Below, in pieces: positions 7,966-16,564 of a DNA stretch of 64,000 nt. How positions within the stretch are numbered: the first letter of the stretch is position 1; each line of letters starts with the position of its first letter. Source of the stretch: Thermoanaerobaculia bacterium (GTDB taxonomy: Bacteria > Acidobacteriota > Thermoanaerobaculia > Multivoradales > JAHZIX01). The stretch covers positions 1-64,000 of the forward strand of contig JALXFE010000182.1 of NCBI GenBank assembly GCA_027069135.1, written 5' to 3'. The translations under genes were made by a program, and so were the position numbers. A model generated the notes under the pieces. That model was not told the DNA's origin. It saw only the letters and a list, made by a program, of their open reading frames with translations, and did no database searches.

Positions 7966-9066
7966 ATGGATCTCGATGCACAACACCTGGTCCACTATCT
8001 CTTGGAGCGAGGGCTCTTGGAGACTGCGGAAGTGGTGGATGGCGGCCTCCTGGTCGCGGAGAGCAGTCGCCGCCACCGCAGCTTTCAGGTACTCCGTCCG
8101 GGCGGCGGAGGACTCTTCGTCAAACAGGTCCGCCAGCGGGATGCGGAAACCATCACCACATTTCAACGGGAGGGAGCCTGCTATTGGCTGGCCGCCAACG
8201 ACGAGGCCTTCGCCCCTCTCCGGAAGCTCATGCCGGCCTTCGTCGACTACGACCGGGAACACCTACGACTGGTCATCGAGCTACTTCCGGACGCGGAGGA
8301 CCTCACCCTCCTACACCGCCGGCGGGGCGACTTCCCGTCCCAGATCGGCGCTCGCCTGGGCGAGACCCTCGGGTCCTATCAGGCCGCCATGAAGGCCGAA
8401 GCCATCGACGACCGGTACTCGGCCCTCTTCCCCCGAGCTCTGCCCTGGCCTTTGATCTGCCGGCAGGTTCCCACCGAGACCTTCTCCCGCCACGGCGCCG
8501 CGGCGGGATCCATCGTGGAGACCATCAAGGGGGATGAGAGCCTGTTTCAGCCCCTCGAGGCCCTCAAGGAGGAGTGGCAGCCGAGCACCCTCATGCACGG
8601 GGACCTGAAGTGGGACAACCTCATGAGCCATCCCAACGGCAGTCCGGAAACGAAGGATCTGAAGCTCATCGATTGGGAGCTGGCGGATATCGGGGATCCC
8701 CTCTGGGATGCCGGTGCGGTGTTCCACGCCTACCTCGTCTGTTGGTTGCTCTCTCTACCATTCGACAACGCCCAGACCCAGGCTCCGGAGCAATGGCTGA
8801 GCCAGGCAGGCTCGCCGGTGGAACTCATGCGCCCGGCCCTGGGAGAGTTTTGGCGTAGCTACCGGTCGGCCCGAGGCATCACAATCAATGAAAGCGAGGA
8901 AACCCTGCTGCGCTGCCTCCGGTTCGGCGCTGTTCGCCTGTTGCAGACCGCCTTCGAGCTGGCGGCGGCCAACCCCCAGGCGCTTCCCCAAGGCCTCTTC
9001 TTGGTTCAAGCCTGCGGCAACATACTCAAACGTCCCGAAAATGCCAGACGCCACTTGGAGCTCTGA
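7966..9066 (+). CDS. APH-like phosphotransferase (class V lanthipeptide kinase-like)
   Basis: A 366-residue protein of the aminoglycoside-phosphotransferase/choline-kinase fold. It has a Lys in an LFVKQVR strand, the Brenner motif HGDLKWDN (His211, Asp213, Asn218) and the metal-binding Asp236 in IDWELADIGDP. In class V lanthipeptide pathways such kinases (LxmK type) phosphorylate Ser/Thr of the precursor; its place between the precursor and a HopA1-like lyase argues for that rather than antibiotic resistance. ATG 7966 has AAGGA upstream; a start 23 codons earlier would lie inside the terminator. The next gene follows after 17 bp. An antibiotic-modifying role cannot be excluded from the fold alone. 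Confidence 0.85.
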   Translation: MDLDAQHLVHYLLERGLLETAEVVDGGLLVAESSRRHRSFQVLRPGGGGLFVKQVRQRDAETITTFQREGACYWLAANDEAFAPLRKLMPAFVDYDREHLRLVIELLPDAEDLTLLHRRRGDFPSQIGARLGETLGSYQAAMKAEAIDDRYSALFPRALPWPLICRQVPTETFSRHGAAAGSIVETIKGDESLFQPLEALKEEWQPSTLMHGDLKWDNLMSHPNGSPETKDLKLIDWELADIGDPLWDAGAVFHAYLVCWLLSLPFDNAQTQAPEQWLSQAGSPVELMRPALGEFWRSYRSARGITINESEETLLRCLRFGAVRLLQTAFELAAANPQALPQGLFLVQACGNILKRPENARRHLEL

Positions 9067-9083
9067 GGAGGCTTACCATCACC

Positions 9084-10241
9084 ATGCGAAAACCATTGTC
9101 AAAGAGCCTCCGCGGGCTTTCTCGAGCGGTGAAGATCGAAGATCGGGGCGAGCTGAGTTTCGCCGGTAGACCGGTACCCGTTCCCCATCCGGCAGCGCCC
9201 TCGAGGGGCCCTGCGCCGGAGGGTCTCGAGGAGCGGACATCGTCGCTGCCGGCGCCGGCTGTTTCGGCAACAGGGCTGCCAGAGGATTGGGAGGCTTCCG
9301 TCGAGGCCCTCCAGATGGAGCTTTATCAGCACGGCTACTGCCGGCCCTTCGAAGGCTGTCGGGTGGAGGAACCGTCCCCGGTGGCCCCGGACCCGGCCTT
9401 TCTGCGGTACCTCGAAGCGGCCAACACCGGCACCGACCGGGTCGAGTCGGATTGGACCGTGCGAAACCTCGATTCCACCGGCCGACTCTTGGCGGAAAAA
9501 AAGGGCAGGATCCGTTCGTTTCAACCGGGGGAGTACACTCTGCCGACGGCTGGGGTTTCGCCTGGACCGGGTTCGCCTGGACCGGGTTCGCCTGGACCGG
9601 TTTCGCTTGGACCGGTTTCCCCAGGATTGGGCTCCCCGGTCGAGGTGAAGCTGAAGAAGGGTTCTCCGGACCTCCAGCCCGGGTTCTATGTCGTCTTTGG
9701 GGACGCCATCGCCGACCCCCAGGACGGCTCATTGGGAGCCCTGCGTCTCTACTTCAATATCCGCGCTTCCGGGGCACCCGCCCTGGTGCGTGCCGTGACA
9801 GAGCACCTCAACCGTTTTCAGGTTCCTTTCTCCTTCAAGACTCTGGCGGTGGAGAGCTATTACCAGGCTCGTGCCGACTCTGCCGTTCTCTTTCTGCACC
9901 GGCGTTTCTTCCCCATTGCCGCCCACCTGGCGGTGGACCTCAGAGAGCTCCTCGGCGAGGACCTGGAGGCTCCGGTCCCCCTCTTCTCCCGAGCGGTGGT
10001 GCCGGGGATCGGCCTGGCGGAAGATCCCGGCTCCGGCGATAGTTTCGGGCTGAGCCGTTGCCGTCTGGTGAGTGAGGGGTTGTTTCTCGCCCACCAGCGA
10101 GGAGCGACCTCCCTCAAGGATCGCCTGGCAGCGGTGGAAGAGCGTTTCGAAAGCGTAGGAATTTCCTTTGACCACCCCTATCTCAACGCGCGATCCGTCG
10201 ATCGATACGAATTGCCCCTATCCGAAGGAGGCCCGGCATGA
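9084..10241 (+). CDS. HopA1-like (T3RM) lanthipeptide lyase
   Basis: A 385-residue protein. The C-terminal half (about 200-375) matches the HopA1 effector-like domain as I know it: LRLYFNIRASGAP, LNRFQVPFSFK, RADSAVLFL and DSFGLSRCRLVSEGL. In class V lanthipeptide systems (LxmY type) this domain eliminates phosphate from phosphoSer/Thr to give dehydro residues. The N-terminal 150 residues (with ELYQHGYCRPFEG) are the less conserved part of the family. Between them lies an unusual run of SPGPG-like pentapeptides (about 158-183) encoded by a 15-bp minisatellite, presumably a flexible linker. The stop overlaps the LanC start (ATGA), so the two are translationally coupled. Confidence 0.82.
   Translation: MRKPLSKSLRGLSRAVKIEDRGELSFAGRPVPVPHPAAPSRGPAPEGLEERTSSLPAPAVSATGLPEDWEASVEALQMELYQHGYCRPFEGCRVEEPSPVAPDPAFLRYLEAANTGTDRVESDWTVRNLDSTGRLLAEKKGRIRSFQPGEYTLPTAGVSPGPGSPGPGSPGPVSLGPVSPGLGSPVEVKLKKGSPDLQPGFYVVFGDAIADPQDGSLGALRLYFNIRASGAPALVRAVTEHLNRFQVPFSFKTLAVESYYQARADSAVLFLHRRFFPIAAHLAVDLRELLGEDLEAPVPLFSRAVVPGIGLAEDPGSGDSFGLSRCRLVSEGLFLAHQRGATSLKDRLAAVEERFESVGISFDHPYLNARSVDRYELPLSEGGPA
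9554..9628 (+). repeat. 15-bp minisatellite in the HopA1-like gene
   Basis: Five tandem units of GG(T/G)TTCGCCTGGACC (9554, 9569, 9584, 9599, 9614) encode Pro/Gly/Ser pentapeptides. Units 2 and 3 are identical and units 4 and 5 have drifted. As 15 bp is a multiple of three, copy-number change would only alter linker length. Confidence 0.8.
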
Positions 10242-11554
10242 GCTCATCTCCAACCTCGACCTTCTTGGAAGCGGCAGCGTCTATCGGTGCTCGCCTGTGC
10301 CGGGACGCCCTGTGGCAGGGGGGGCGCTGCAATTGGATCGGTGCTTCGATGGAAGCGGTGGACGGCCGGTGGCAGGTGGTGCAGCGGACCTTCGGCCCCG
10401 AGATCTACGCCGGCACCAGCGGTATCGCTTACTTCTTGCTCTGCCTCTACCGCTTCACCGGTGATCGGGTTCTGGCCCGTACCGCCGAGGGCGCCCTGCG
10501 GCATGCCGTCTCGGAATCTAAGAATCTACCGCCCACCATCCGCCTCGGTTTCTATTCCGGCCTCACGGGCATCGCCTTTACCTGCTGCGAGGCTGCCCAG
10601 ACCCTCGGGGATGAACGCTGGGAGCGTGTCGGCTTGGATCTACTGGAAGGAATGGGTGAAATCCCGGAGGATCACATCCTCGACGTCCTGGGCGGAACCG
10701 CCGGGGCGATCCCGCCGCTTCTGGCGCTGGCCGAGCGCGGCGGCCGAGGGCAGCTGGCGGAGATGGCCCGGAGTCTCGGGGAGGGACTCCTCGCTTCCGC
10801 CGTACGGCGTTCCCGAGGGTGGTCCTGGGACACTCTGGCGGATGATTCCGAGCTCCTCCAGGATCATATGTTGGGGTTCTCTCATGGCACCGGCGGTATC
10901 GCCTGGGCGCTCCTGGAGCTATTCCGGACCACGGGGGAGGAGAGGTTCCGCGAGGCGGCCCAGGAGGGCTTCCGCTACGAACGGTCCTGGTACGACCCGG
11001 GCAAGGAGAACTGGCCGGATCTTCGTCGCTACGAGGCCCTGGGGGGCGTCGCTCAAAAGGAGCTGATCTACCCTTCCCAGTGGTGCCACGGAGCTCCTGG
11101 CATCGGCCTGACCCGCCTGCGGGCCTACCAGATCCTGGGGGATGAGGTCTATCGCCAAGAGGCCGAGGCGGCGTTGCGAACCACCTACAAAGCCGTGTTC
11201 CAGCCTGAGGATGACGTCCCGAGCAATTACTCCCTCTGTCACGGCCGCGCGGGGAACGCCGAGCTCTTCCTACTGGCCGCCGAGATCTTGGGAGAGCCTC
11301 GTCTCAGAGAATTGGCGGAAGCGGTGGGGCGGGAGGGAATCGCCACCGAGGCCCAGGGTCGGCCCTGGGCCAGTGGGGTCCAAGGCGGTGTCCCCACCCC
11401 CGGCTTGATGTTGGGGGAGGCCGGCACCGGCCACTTCCTCCTTCGCCTGGCGGATCCGGCCAGGGTCCCGCCGGTGGTCATCGTCACCCAGGATCACGGG
11501 GACCGGGAGCGCGAGCGAGGCCGTCAGGCCGTCAGGCAAGCCCCAGCCGCGTGA
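10238..11554 (+). CDS. LanC-like zinc cyclase
   Basis: A 438-residue LanC-superfamily protein (alpha/alpha barrel) expected to catalyse addition of Cys thiols to dehydrated Ser/Thr. The repeating LanC glycine motifs are present (GTSGIAYFLLCLYRFTGD, GLTGIAFTCCEA, GGTAGAIPPLLALA, HGTGGIAWALLEL). The zinc ligands are visible as Cys283 (QWCHGAPGIG) and Cys334-His335 (LCHGRAGN), and His284 in the CHG motif is the usual acid/base residue. It is coupled to the HopA1-like gene by ATGA. The class V clusters I recall use a LanX-type protein rather than LanC, so this pairing is unusual. The gene end overlaps the convergent regulator by 23 bp. Confidence 0.92.
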   Translation: MSSSPTSTFLEAAASIGARLCRDALWQGGRCNWIGASMEAVDGRWQVVQRTFGPEIYAGTSGIAYFLLCLYRFTGDRVLARTAEGALRHAVSESKNLPPTIRLGFYSGLTGIAFTCCEAAQTLGDERWERVGLDLLEGMGEIPEDHILDVLGGTAGAIPPLLALAERGGRGQLAEMARSLGEGLLASAVRRSRGWSWDTLADDSELLQDHMLGFSHGTGGIAWALLELFRTTGEERFREAAQEGFRYERSWYDPGKENWPDLRRYEALGGVAQKELIYPSQWCHGAPGIGLTRLRAYQILGDEVYRQEAEAALRTTYKAVFQPEDDVPSNYSLCHGRAGNAELFLLAAEILGEPRLRELAEAVGREGIATEAQGRPWASGVQGGVPTPGLMLGEAGTGHFLLRLADPARVPPVVIVTQDHGDRERERGRQAVRQAPAA

Positions 11555-13091
11555 GCCGGCGGCGCAGGCCCCGGGAGGATACCTCGAGCTCCAGGGCCGC
11601 CGCCACGGCGTCCCCGGAGGACCGGTCCAGGGCCTCTCGAATTTCCTCTTCGCTCAGGTCTTCGGCCAGTCGAAGGCTGGGGTGGCGCCGCACCAGGTTG
11701 TAGAGGGACGGCCGAGAGATGCCCAGCTCCCGGGCTGCTGCCGCCGGCTCGAACCGATGGGCTCGAAGCGCTGCCGCCAGCTCGTCGGCCCCGACCTCCA
11801 TGGGTTTTCGGGAGATGGGGGAGGGTCGACGCGTAGGATTTGAGACTCTCGCCTCCTGGTCCAGGAGGCGATCAAAGCGGGGGCTCGTCGCCAACTGGGG
11901 CCGGCCCCGATTGTCGATGACGAGCTGGCGAACGACGTTGCGCAGCTGGCGTACGTTGCCCGGCCAGGGGTAGCGCAGGAGTCGGCTCATGAGCCCTGCG
12001 GGTATCCAGGCAGCGCCACCGGGGGCGGGTTCCGTCAAGCGATGCTCCTCACCGACGTCGGCGAGCTCGAGGGCGGCAAAATGCCGGACAAAGAGGGGAA
12101 TATCGTCCCGCCGTTCCCGTAGCGGCGGCAACCACACCTCGTAGGCCGACAGGCGGTGGAGAAGGGGAGCCTTGAAATTTCCCTGGAGCACCCGATCTTC
12201 GAGGTCGGCGTCGGTGGCGGCGATGAGGCGGGCGTCGACCCGGAGGGGGCGTTGAGAGCCCACGGGGAAGATCTCTCCCGATTCCAGGCTTCGCAGGAGC
12301 ATCACCTGGACCTCCGGCGGCGCTTCCCCGACCTCGTCGAGAAAGAGGGTTCCCCCCTGAGCGGCTCGGAAGTACCCGGCCTGGGCCTTGACGGAGCCTG
12401 TGAAGGCTCCCTGGACGCTGCCGAAAAGCTCCGCCGCGGCGAGGGAGGGAGGGATCGCTCCCAGATTTACGGCGACGAAAGGTCCCGCGTTTCTGGGGCT
12501 GGATTGGTGAATGGCTCGCGCTGCCAGCTCCTTGCCGGTTCCGGACTCACCACGGAGGAGAACCGGGACCTCGAGGTCGGCGATCCGGCGGATAGAGTCC
12601 CGGACCCGGGCGATGCCTCGGCTAGCACCGACCATCCCGTGACGATCCTTGCTGCTGCCGGTGGGTTCTTCCCTTCGCTGGAGAAGGAGCACAACCCGAT
12701 CGGCGAGCTCCAGGACCACACCCCGATCCAGCGCCGCCGGGCTGAAGGGGTGGCTGCCTTCGACGACCTCGCCGTCGGCCACCACAGGGGTCGTGGTCTC
12801 CCCCGCGTCGAGGACTACGAAGCCCGGGCGCGGTACCGAAAGGCGAAGCGGACGGCGGCTCAGATAAGGGTCCTCCAACGGGGTTCCCCAAGCCTCCCCG
12901 GGCCGGGTGAAGTCCGGAGCCGAGCGGGATAGGGAGGCGACGTTTCCCGCCGCCAGATCGAGGAGCTGGGCTCGGTCCCCGATGCGAGACGGATCCGGAT
13001 GGCTGGCGATGGTCAGGATCACGGGCAGCGCACAACTCCCCGGCCGCGCCGCGCCGCGGGGCTTTTTGGTCGTTAGATCATCCGGTCGCAA
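11532..13091 (-). CDS. Sigma-54-dependent activator with FHA-like N-terminus
   Basis: A 519-residue regulator. Residues about 25-140 resemble an FHA phosphopeptide-binding domain (SRIGD..., PYLSRR..., VADGEV), a layout known in Acidobacteriota and myxobacteria. The AAA+ domain has Walker A GESGTGKE (181-188), the sigma-54 contact loop as GAFTGS (228-233, Ala replaced by Ser), and Walker B GGTLFLDE (246-253). A Fis-type helix-turn-helix (AAARELGISRPSLYNL) follows, then a second similar C-terminal helix pair. The start is a TTG at 13091; GTG further in is possible. It converges on lanC with overlapping ends, which suggests it controls the RiPP operon, perhaps in response to kinase-driven phosphorylation. 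That link is inferred. Confidence 0.88.
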   Translation of the reverse strand: MRPDDLTTKKPRGAARPGSCALPVILTIASHPDPSRIGDRAQLLDLAAGNVASLSRSAPDFTRPGEAWGTPLEDPYLSRRPLRLSVPRPGFVVLDAGETTTPVVADGEVVEGSHPFSPAALDRGVVLELADRVVLLLQRREEPTGSSKDRHGMVGASRGIARVRDSIRRIADLEVPVLLRGESGTGKELAARAIHQSSPRNAGPFVAVNLGAIPPSLAAAELFGSVQGAFTGSVKAQAGYFRAAQGGTLFLDEVGEAPPEVQVMLLRSLESGEIFPVGSQRPLRVDARLIAATDADLEDRVLQGNFKAPLLHRLSAYEVWLPPLRERRDDIPLFVRHFAALELADVGEEHRLTEPAPGGAAWIPAGLMSRLLRYPWPGNVRQLRNVVRQLVIDNRGRPQLATSPRFDRLLDQEARVSNPTRRPSPISRKPMEVGADELAAALRAHRFEPAAAARELGISRPSLYNLVRRHPSLRLAEDLSEEEIREALDRSSGDAVAAALELEVSSRGLRRRLTRLGLA

Positions 13092-13207
13092 GCTCTTGGG
13101 ATCCGCCTCGTCGGGTTCGGTACTGAGGATGTACCGCCCATGCTACCTTCTTGAGCCTGTTTTTTCTTGAGGGGAGGAAAAGGAAGTAGCGATTGCCCTT
13201 CCCGGGC

Positions 13208-14563
13208 TCAGAGAGTTGGGGGATGGACGAAGGTCCAGAGCAAGAGGCCCGCCGCCAGGATCAGCAGGAGGATGCCGGCTACGGAGGTCGCGACGATGAA
13301 GCGGGGAGGGCGAAAGGCCGGATCGTCGATCCCCCGCGTCACGGCCCACAGATTGAGGCCGAAGTAGAAGGGGGAGAGCAGCAGACCGAAGGCGCCGACC
13401 CCTTTGACCACCGTCGGCGGATCCGGTACCCGAGTGAGCAGGACCATTCCACCGAAGGTCGCGAAGAGGAGAAAGGGCCAGTAGAGGCGAGATGTGCCTT
13501 CCCCGAGGGCCGCCACCGCCGGCTTTCCCCGGAGGACCCGCAGGACCGCGACGAAGGTGCGCGGGAAGCCATCCATGGAGGTATAACACGTGGTGAGGAG
13601 GGCGAAGAAGGCCATGGTGAGGAAGACCGGGCGCATCCAATCTCCGAGCACTTCGGTATAGAGATTGGAGAGGGTCAAGGCCACTTGAGGGCCTTCCGGA
13701 ACCAGCCCCAAGGGAAAGAGGAGGCGTCCTCCGAGGCAGACGAAGGCAACTCCCAGAACCGCCGAGAGGGCATAGCCGAGGCGTAGGTCGAAGAGTCCCC
13801 GGGAGAGGCGCAGGGCTCTCGATTCGTCCTCTCGGCCGGCCCGGAAACGGCCTTGTTCCAAGGCCCACAGAGATTGCCAGATGGAGACGGCGACGGAGGT
13901 CGGCATATAGCCGAGAATCGCCGCCACCAACACGATGGAGCCCGCTGGAAGGCTCGGGCGTAGCATCTGGGTGAGGGCACCGACCGGGGGCGCCGCCGCG
14001 GCGAAGGTGAGGAGGGTGCCCAACGCCAAGGCCAGCATCAGGAACAAATTGACGGCCCGCAGCGACGCATAACGACCCCACCGCAAAGCCGCCAGGAGGA
14101 TCACCGCCAGGACCAGACTCCAACCCGGAAGGCCCAAGCCGCCGACGGTGGCGACGAGGAAGGATGCGGTGAGGCCGAGGAGAGCCGCCAGGACCCCCAC
14201 CGCCTGCAGCACCATGTCGACCAATCCCATCCACAGAGCCCAATGGCGGGGGCCGGGAGCCCGGGCGTAGGCTTCCAATAGAGATTCACCCCGAGCGGCG
14301 ACATAACGTGGGGCGCATTCGAAGGCCGGGTACTTGAGCAGGTGGACCAGGAGCACCAACCACACCAATTTGTATTCGAAGCGGGCCCCGGCCTCCGGGC
14401 TCATAAGGATGTGGCTGGCCCCCACGGAGGTCGCCGCCAGCAGGATCCCCGGACCCAAGTGGCGCAGCCTCAAGGGTGCCTCCGGTGCAGGACCGGGCCC
14501 TTGGCGTGGACATCCTTCCCCCCTTTGAAAAAGGGGGACGCCGCCGCCCGCCGTGGCTCGCAA
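13208..14563 (-). CDS. Nramp-superfamily metal ion transporter-like protein
   Basis: A polytopic inner-membrane protein of up to 451 residues with about 11 hydrophobic segments. The TM1 region reads GPGILLAATSVGASH, which aligns with the Nramp signature GPG...DPGN but lacks the metal-binding Asp and Asn. The following EAGARFEYKLVWLV and MVLQAVGVL regions also fit the Nramp/APC fold. The changed TM1 motif suggests a substrate other than Mn/Fe, for example Mg or a non-metal cation, as in divergent Nramp-related groups. The start is uncertain: the first 35 residues are Gly/Pro-rich and include a DNA hairpin (14517-14537), so translation may begin at a TTG closer to the first membrane segment. 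It lies just downstream of the TPR gene on the same strand. Confidence 0.8.
   Translation of the reverse strand: MRATAGGGVPLFQRGEGCPRQGPGPAPEAPLRLRHLGPGILLAATSVGASHILMSPEAGARFEYKLVWLVLLVHLLKYPAFECAPRYVAARGESLLEAYARAPGPRHWALWMGLVDMVLQAVGVLAALLGLTASFLVATVGGLGLPGWSLVLAVILLAALRWGRYASLRAVNLFLMLALALGTLLTFAAAAPPVGALTQMLRPSLPAGSIVLVAAILGYMPTSVAVSIWQSLWALEQGRFRAGREDESRALRLSRGLFDLRLGYALSAVLGVAFVCLGGRLLFPLGLVPEGPQVALTLSNLYTEVLGDWMRPVFLTMAFFALLTTCYTSMDGFPRTFVAVLRVLRGKPAVAALGEGTSRLYWPFLLFATFGGMVLLTRVPDPPTVVKGVGAFGLLLSPFYFGLNLWAVTRGIDDPAFRPPRFIVATSVAGILLLILAAGLLLWTFVHPPTL
14517..14537. repeat. CCCCC/GGGGG hairpin at the 5' end of the Nramp-like gene
   Basis: TCCCCCCTTT and AAAAAGGGGGA form an imperfect inverted repeat with almost no loop. 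It is either a terminator/attenuator between the TPR gene and the transporter on the minus strand or a dispersed palindromic repeat. Its presence favours a transporter start downstream of it. Confidence 0.5.
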
Positions 14564-14582
14564 GGGATCACCCGGGGGCCCA

Positions 14583-15809
14583 TCAGATGTATTTCAGCAT
14601 CTCCTTGGCATCCCGGCCCTGCTGAGACTCGGGATCGAGCTCGATGACTTTCTGCAGCTGGCGTTTTGCACCCGCGGTGTCGCCGCTGTTGAGCAGACAA
14701 AGCCCTAGGGTGTAATTCGCCCGGATGTGATCCGGAGCGGCGACCAGGATCCTCTCGAGCATCTTGCGGGCTTCGTCCAATTGGTTGGCCTTGAAGAGGG
14801 CTTCTGCCTGCTCGTAGCTCTCCGCCGCTGCCCGTTCCGGTGCCGCTGCCTGGTAGGCGCTACGAGCCTCGGCGGCGAGGGTCTTGTCGCCGAGAGCTTC
14901 GGCCGCGAGATAGCGAAGTCGCAGGGATTCGACATCCCCAGGTTTCATGGCCAGGTAGCGATCCAGAGACTCCAAGGCACCGGCGTAGTCCTGGCGGTTG
15001 AACTTCATCGTCGCCAGGGCGCTATGGGGGGCTGCCAGCTCCGAGTCGATGACCGCGGATTGTTCGAAGTGGCGGATCGCTCGATCCTTCTCTTCGGCGT
15101 TCAAGGCCGCGACCCCTTCGTTGTACAGCAGGACCGCGACGCTGCTGGCAAGCTCGGTACCGAGGAGGCTGTTGGCGGCGGCTTCCATGGCGTCCCAATC
15201 CCCCAACTTCTGAGCGGATTGAAGCTCCAAGCGCTTAGCTTCCAGGTTTTTCGGATCCAGTTGTCCGGCGGCTCGAGCCGCCGCCAGAGCGCGGGCCGGA
15301 TCATCCGTTTGAAACGCCGCTTCGGCCAAAGCGATACGGGCTTGAGCCAGCGTAGGGTCGGTTTCCACGGCCTCTTGGAAGAGATCCTTGGCTCCCTGCT
15401 TATCGCCTTCGTTGAAAACCGCGACACCCTCGTTATAGAGCTTGAAGGCCTTGCGCTTGAGAGCCCCGGGACTGCTGTCCGAAGGCAGGGTGATATCGAT
15501 TTCGTTCTTCTTGCCGGCGACGACCTTCATGGCGGTGATCAGGGGCTCGTGGCCGTCCTTTCGAAAGCTCCACAGGTACTCGTCCCGGGTCCGGGCGAAG
15601 TCCACCTCGAACTCTCCCTTCGCTCCCGAGGTGAGCTCCTTTCGCGCTTCGGGATCTCCCGGGGAGGTCACGACGATGGTGACTCCGGAGACCGGCTGGC
15701 CATTTTCGTCAACGATCTTGCCCACGACCTTGGATTGTTTTTTGGCGGCCAAGGCCGGTAGAGCGAGGCAGGAGATCAGGGCGAGGATCAAGGCGGCTCG
15801 ACGGGGCAT
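14583..15809 (-). CDS. Secreted TPR protein with carboxypeptidase-regulatory-like domain
   Basis: A 408-residue protein. Residues 1-22 form a signal peptide (MPRRAALILALISCLALPALA). Residues about 28-110 are a carboxypeptidase regulatory-like (CarboxypepD_reg, transthyretin-fold) domain with VVGKIVDENGQPVSGVTIVV. The rest is at least six TPR repeats (for example YNEGVAVFNEGDKQGAKDLFQEAVETDP). Such proteins act in the periplasm as binding scaffolds; no enzyme activity is expected. ATG 15809 is supported by AGGAG 8 bp upstream and by the signal peptide; an earlier in-frame start would hide it. It is divergent from upp and probably co-transcribed with the Nramp-like gene. Confidence 0.85.
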   Translation of the reverse strand: MPRRAALILALISCLALPALAAKKQSKVVGKIVDENGQPVSGVTIVVTSPGDPEARKELTSGAKGEFEVDFARTRDEYLWSFRKDGHEPLITAMKVVAGKKNEIDITLPSDSSPGALKRKAFKLYNEGVAVFNEGDKQGAKDLFQEAVETDPTLAQARIALAEAAFQTDDPARALAAARAAGQLDPKNLEAKRLELQSAQKLGDWDAMEAAANSLLGTELASSVAVLLYNEGVAALNAEEKDRAIRHFEQSAVIDSELAAPHSALATMKFNRQDYAGALESLDRYLAMKPGDVESLRLRYLAAEALGDKTLAAEARSAYQAAAPERAAAESYEQAEALFKANQLDEARKMLERILVAAPDHIRANYTLGLCLLNSGDTAGAKRQLQKVIELDPESQQGRDAKEMLKYI

Positions 15810-15934
15810 AGACGTCTCCTTGAACGAGGTTTTGGGGCCGACGGATCCCTTGAGGGCTCCACGGGCATTGCGCAGCCGATAGTATACGGAGGAAGAATTC
15901 CTGACCACAGACGAAACCGTAGAGCGAGGAGCCC

Positions 15935-16564
15935 ATGAGCGCCCAATTGCATATCGTTGATCACCCGGTCATCCAGCATAAGCTCACCTTCATGCGGCGT
16001 AAGGACACGCCGACCCAGCTCTTCAGAGCCCTGCTGGAGGAAGTCAGCATGTTGCTCGCGTACGAGGTGACCCGCGATCTTCCGGTGGTACACGAAACCA
16101 TCGAAACCCCGCTGATGTCCATGCAGGCGCCGATCCTCGAAGGCAAGAAGCTAGCCCTCGTGGCGGTCCTGCGCGCCGGTCTGGGGATGGTCGATGGGAT
16201 GTTGAAGATCTTGCCGTCGGCGCGGGTGGGGCATGTTGGCCTCTATCGGGACGAGGAAACTCTGCAAGCGGTGGAGTATTACTTCAACCTACCGGAGGGG
16301 GTCGAGAACCGCCTCCTGCTGATCGTCGATCCGATGCTCGCCACGGGCGGCTCGGCGGTGGCGGCGGTCCGCCGCATCAAGGAAACGAATCCGGGCTCGA
16401 TGAAATTCGTGTGTCTGCTGGCCGCACCGGAGGGTATCCGCTACTTCCAGGAGCAGCATCCGGACGTACCCATCTACACCGCAGCGGTAGACGAGAGCTT
16501 GAACGAGCAAGGCTTCATCCTGCCGGGCTTAGGCGACGCCGGAGATCGGCTCTTCGGGACCTGA
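15935..16564 (+). CDS. upp: Uracil phosphoribosyltransferase
   Basis: A 209-residue cytoplasmic enzyme of pyrimidine salvage that converts uracil and PRPP to UMP. The length is that of the family. The N-terminus [13 protein letters not shown], the [14 protein letters not shown] segment, the PRPP loop [15 protein letters not shown] and the C-terminal [12 protein letters not shown] are all typical, including the uracil-binding end. A GAGCGAGGAG stretch precedes ATG 15935. It appears to be a single-gene unit, divergent from the TPR gene and followed after 163 bp by the subtilase. Confidence 0.97.
   Translation: MSAQLHIVDHPVIQHKLTFMRRKDTPTQLFRALLEEVSMLLAYEVTRDLPVVHETIETPLMSMQAPILEGKKLALVAVLRAGLGMVDGMLKILPSARVGHVGLYRDEETLQAVEYYFNLPEGVENRLLLIVDPMLATGGSAVAAVRRIKETNPGSMKFVCLLAAPEGIRYFQEQHPDVPIYTAAVDESLNEQGFILPGLGDAGDRLFGT

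Noticed and set aside
7083-7967. Long minus-strand open frame of 294 codons across the precursor gene
   Set aside because: It is antisense to the repeat array and Arg-rich, and its repeats mirror those of the precursor. The plus strand has the ribosome-binding site and meaningful Cys/Thr spacing.
7966-9066. APH-like gene as an antibiotic resistance kinase
   Set aside because: Placement between the RiPP precursor and HopA1-like lyase fits a precursor-phosphorylating kinase better; resistance cannot be fully excluded.
13143-14243. 366-codon minus-strand frame overlapping the transporter
   Set aside because: Alternative frame of the Nramp-like gene, made of Gly/Arg/Pro; the 13208-14563 frame has membrane helices.
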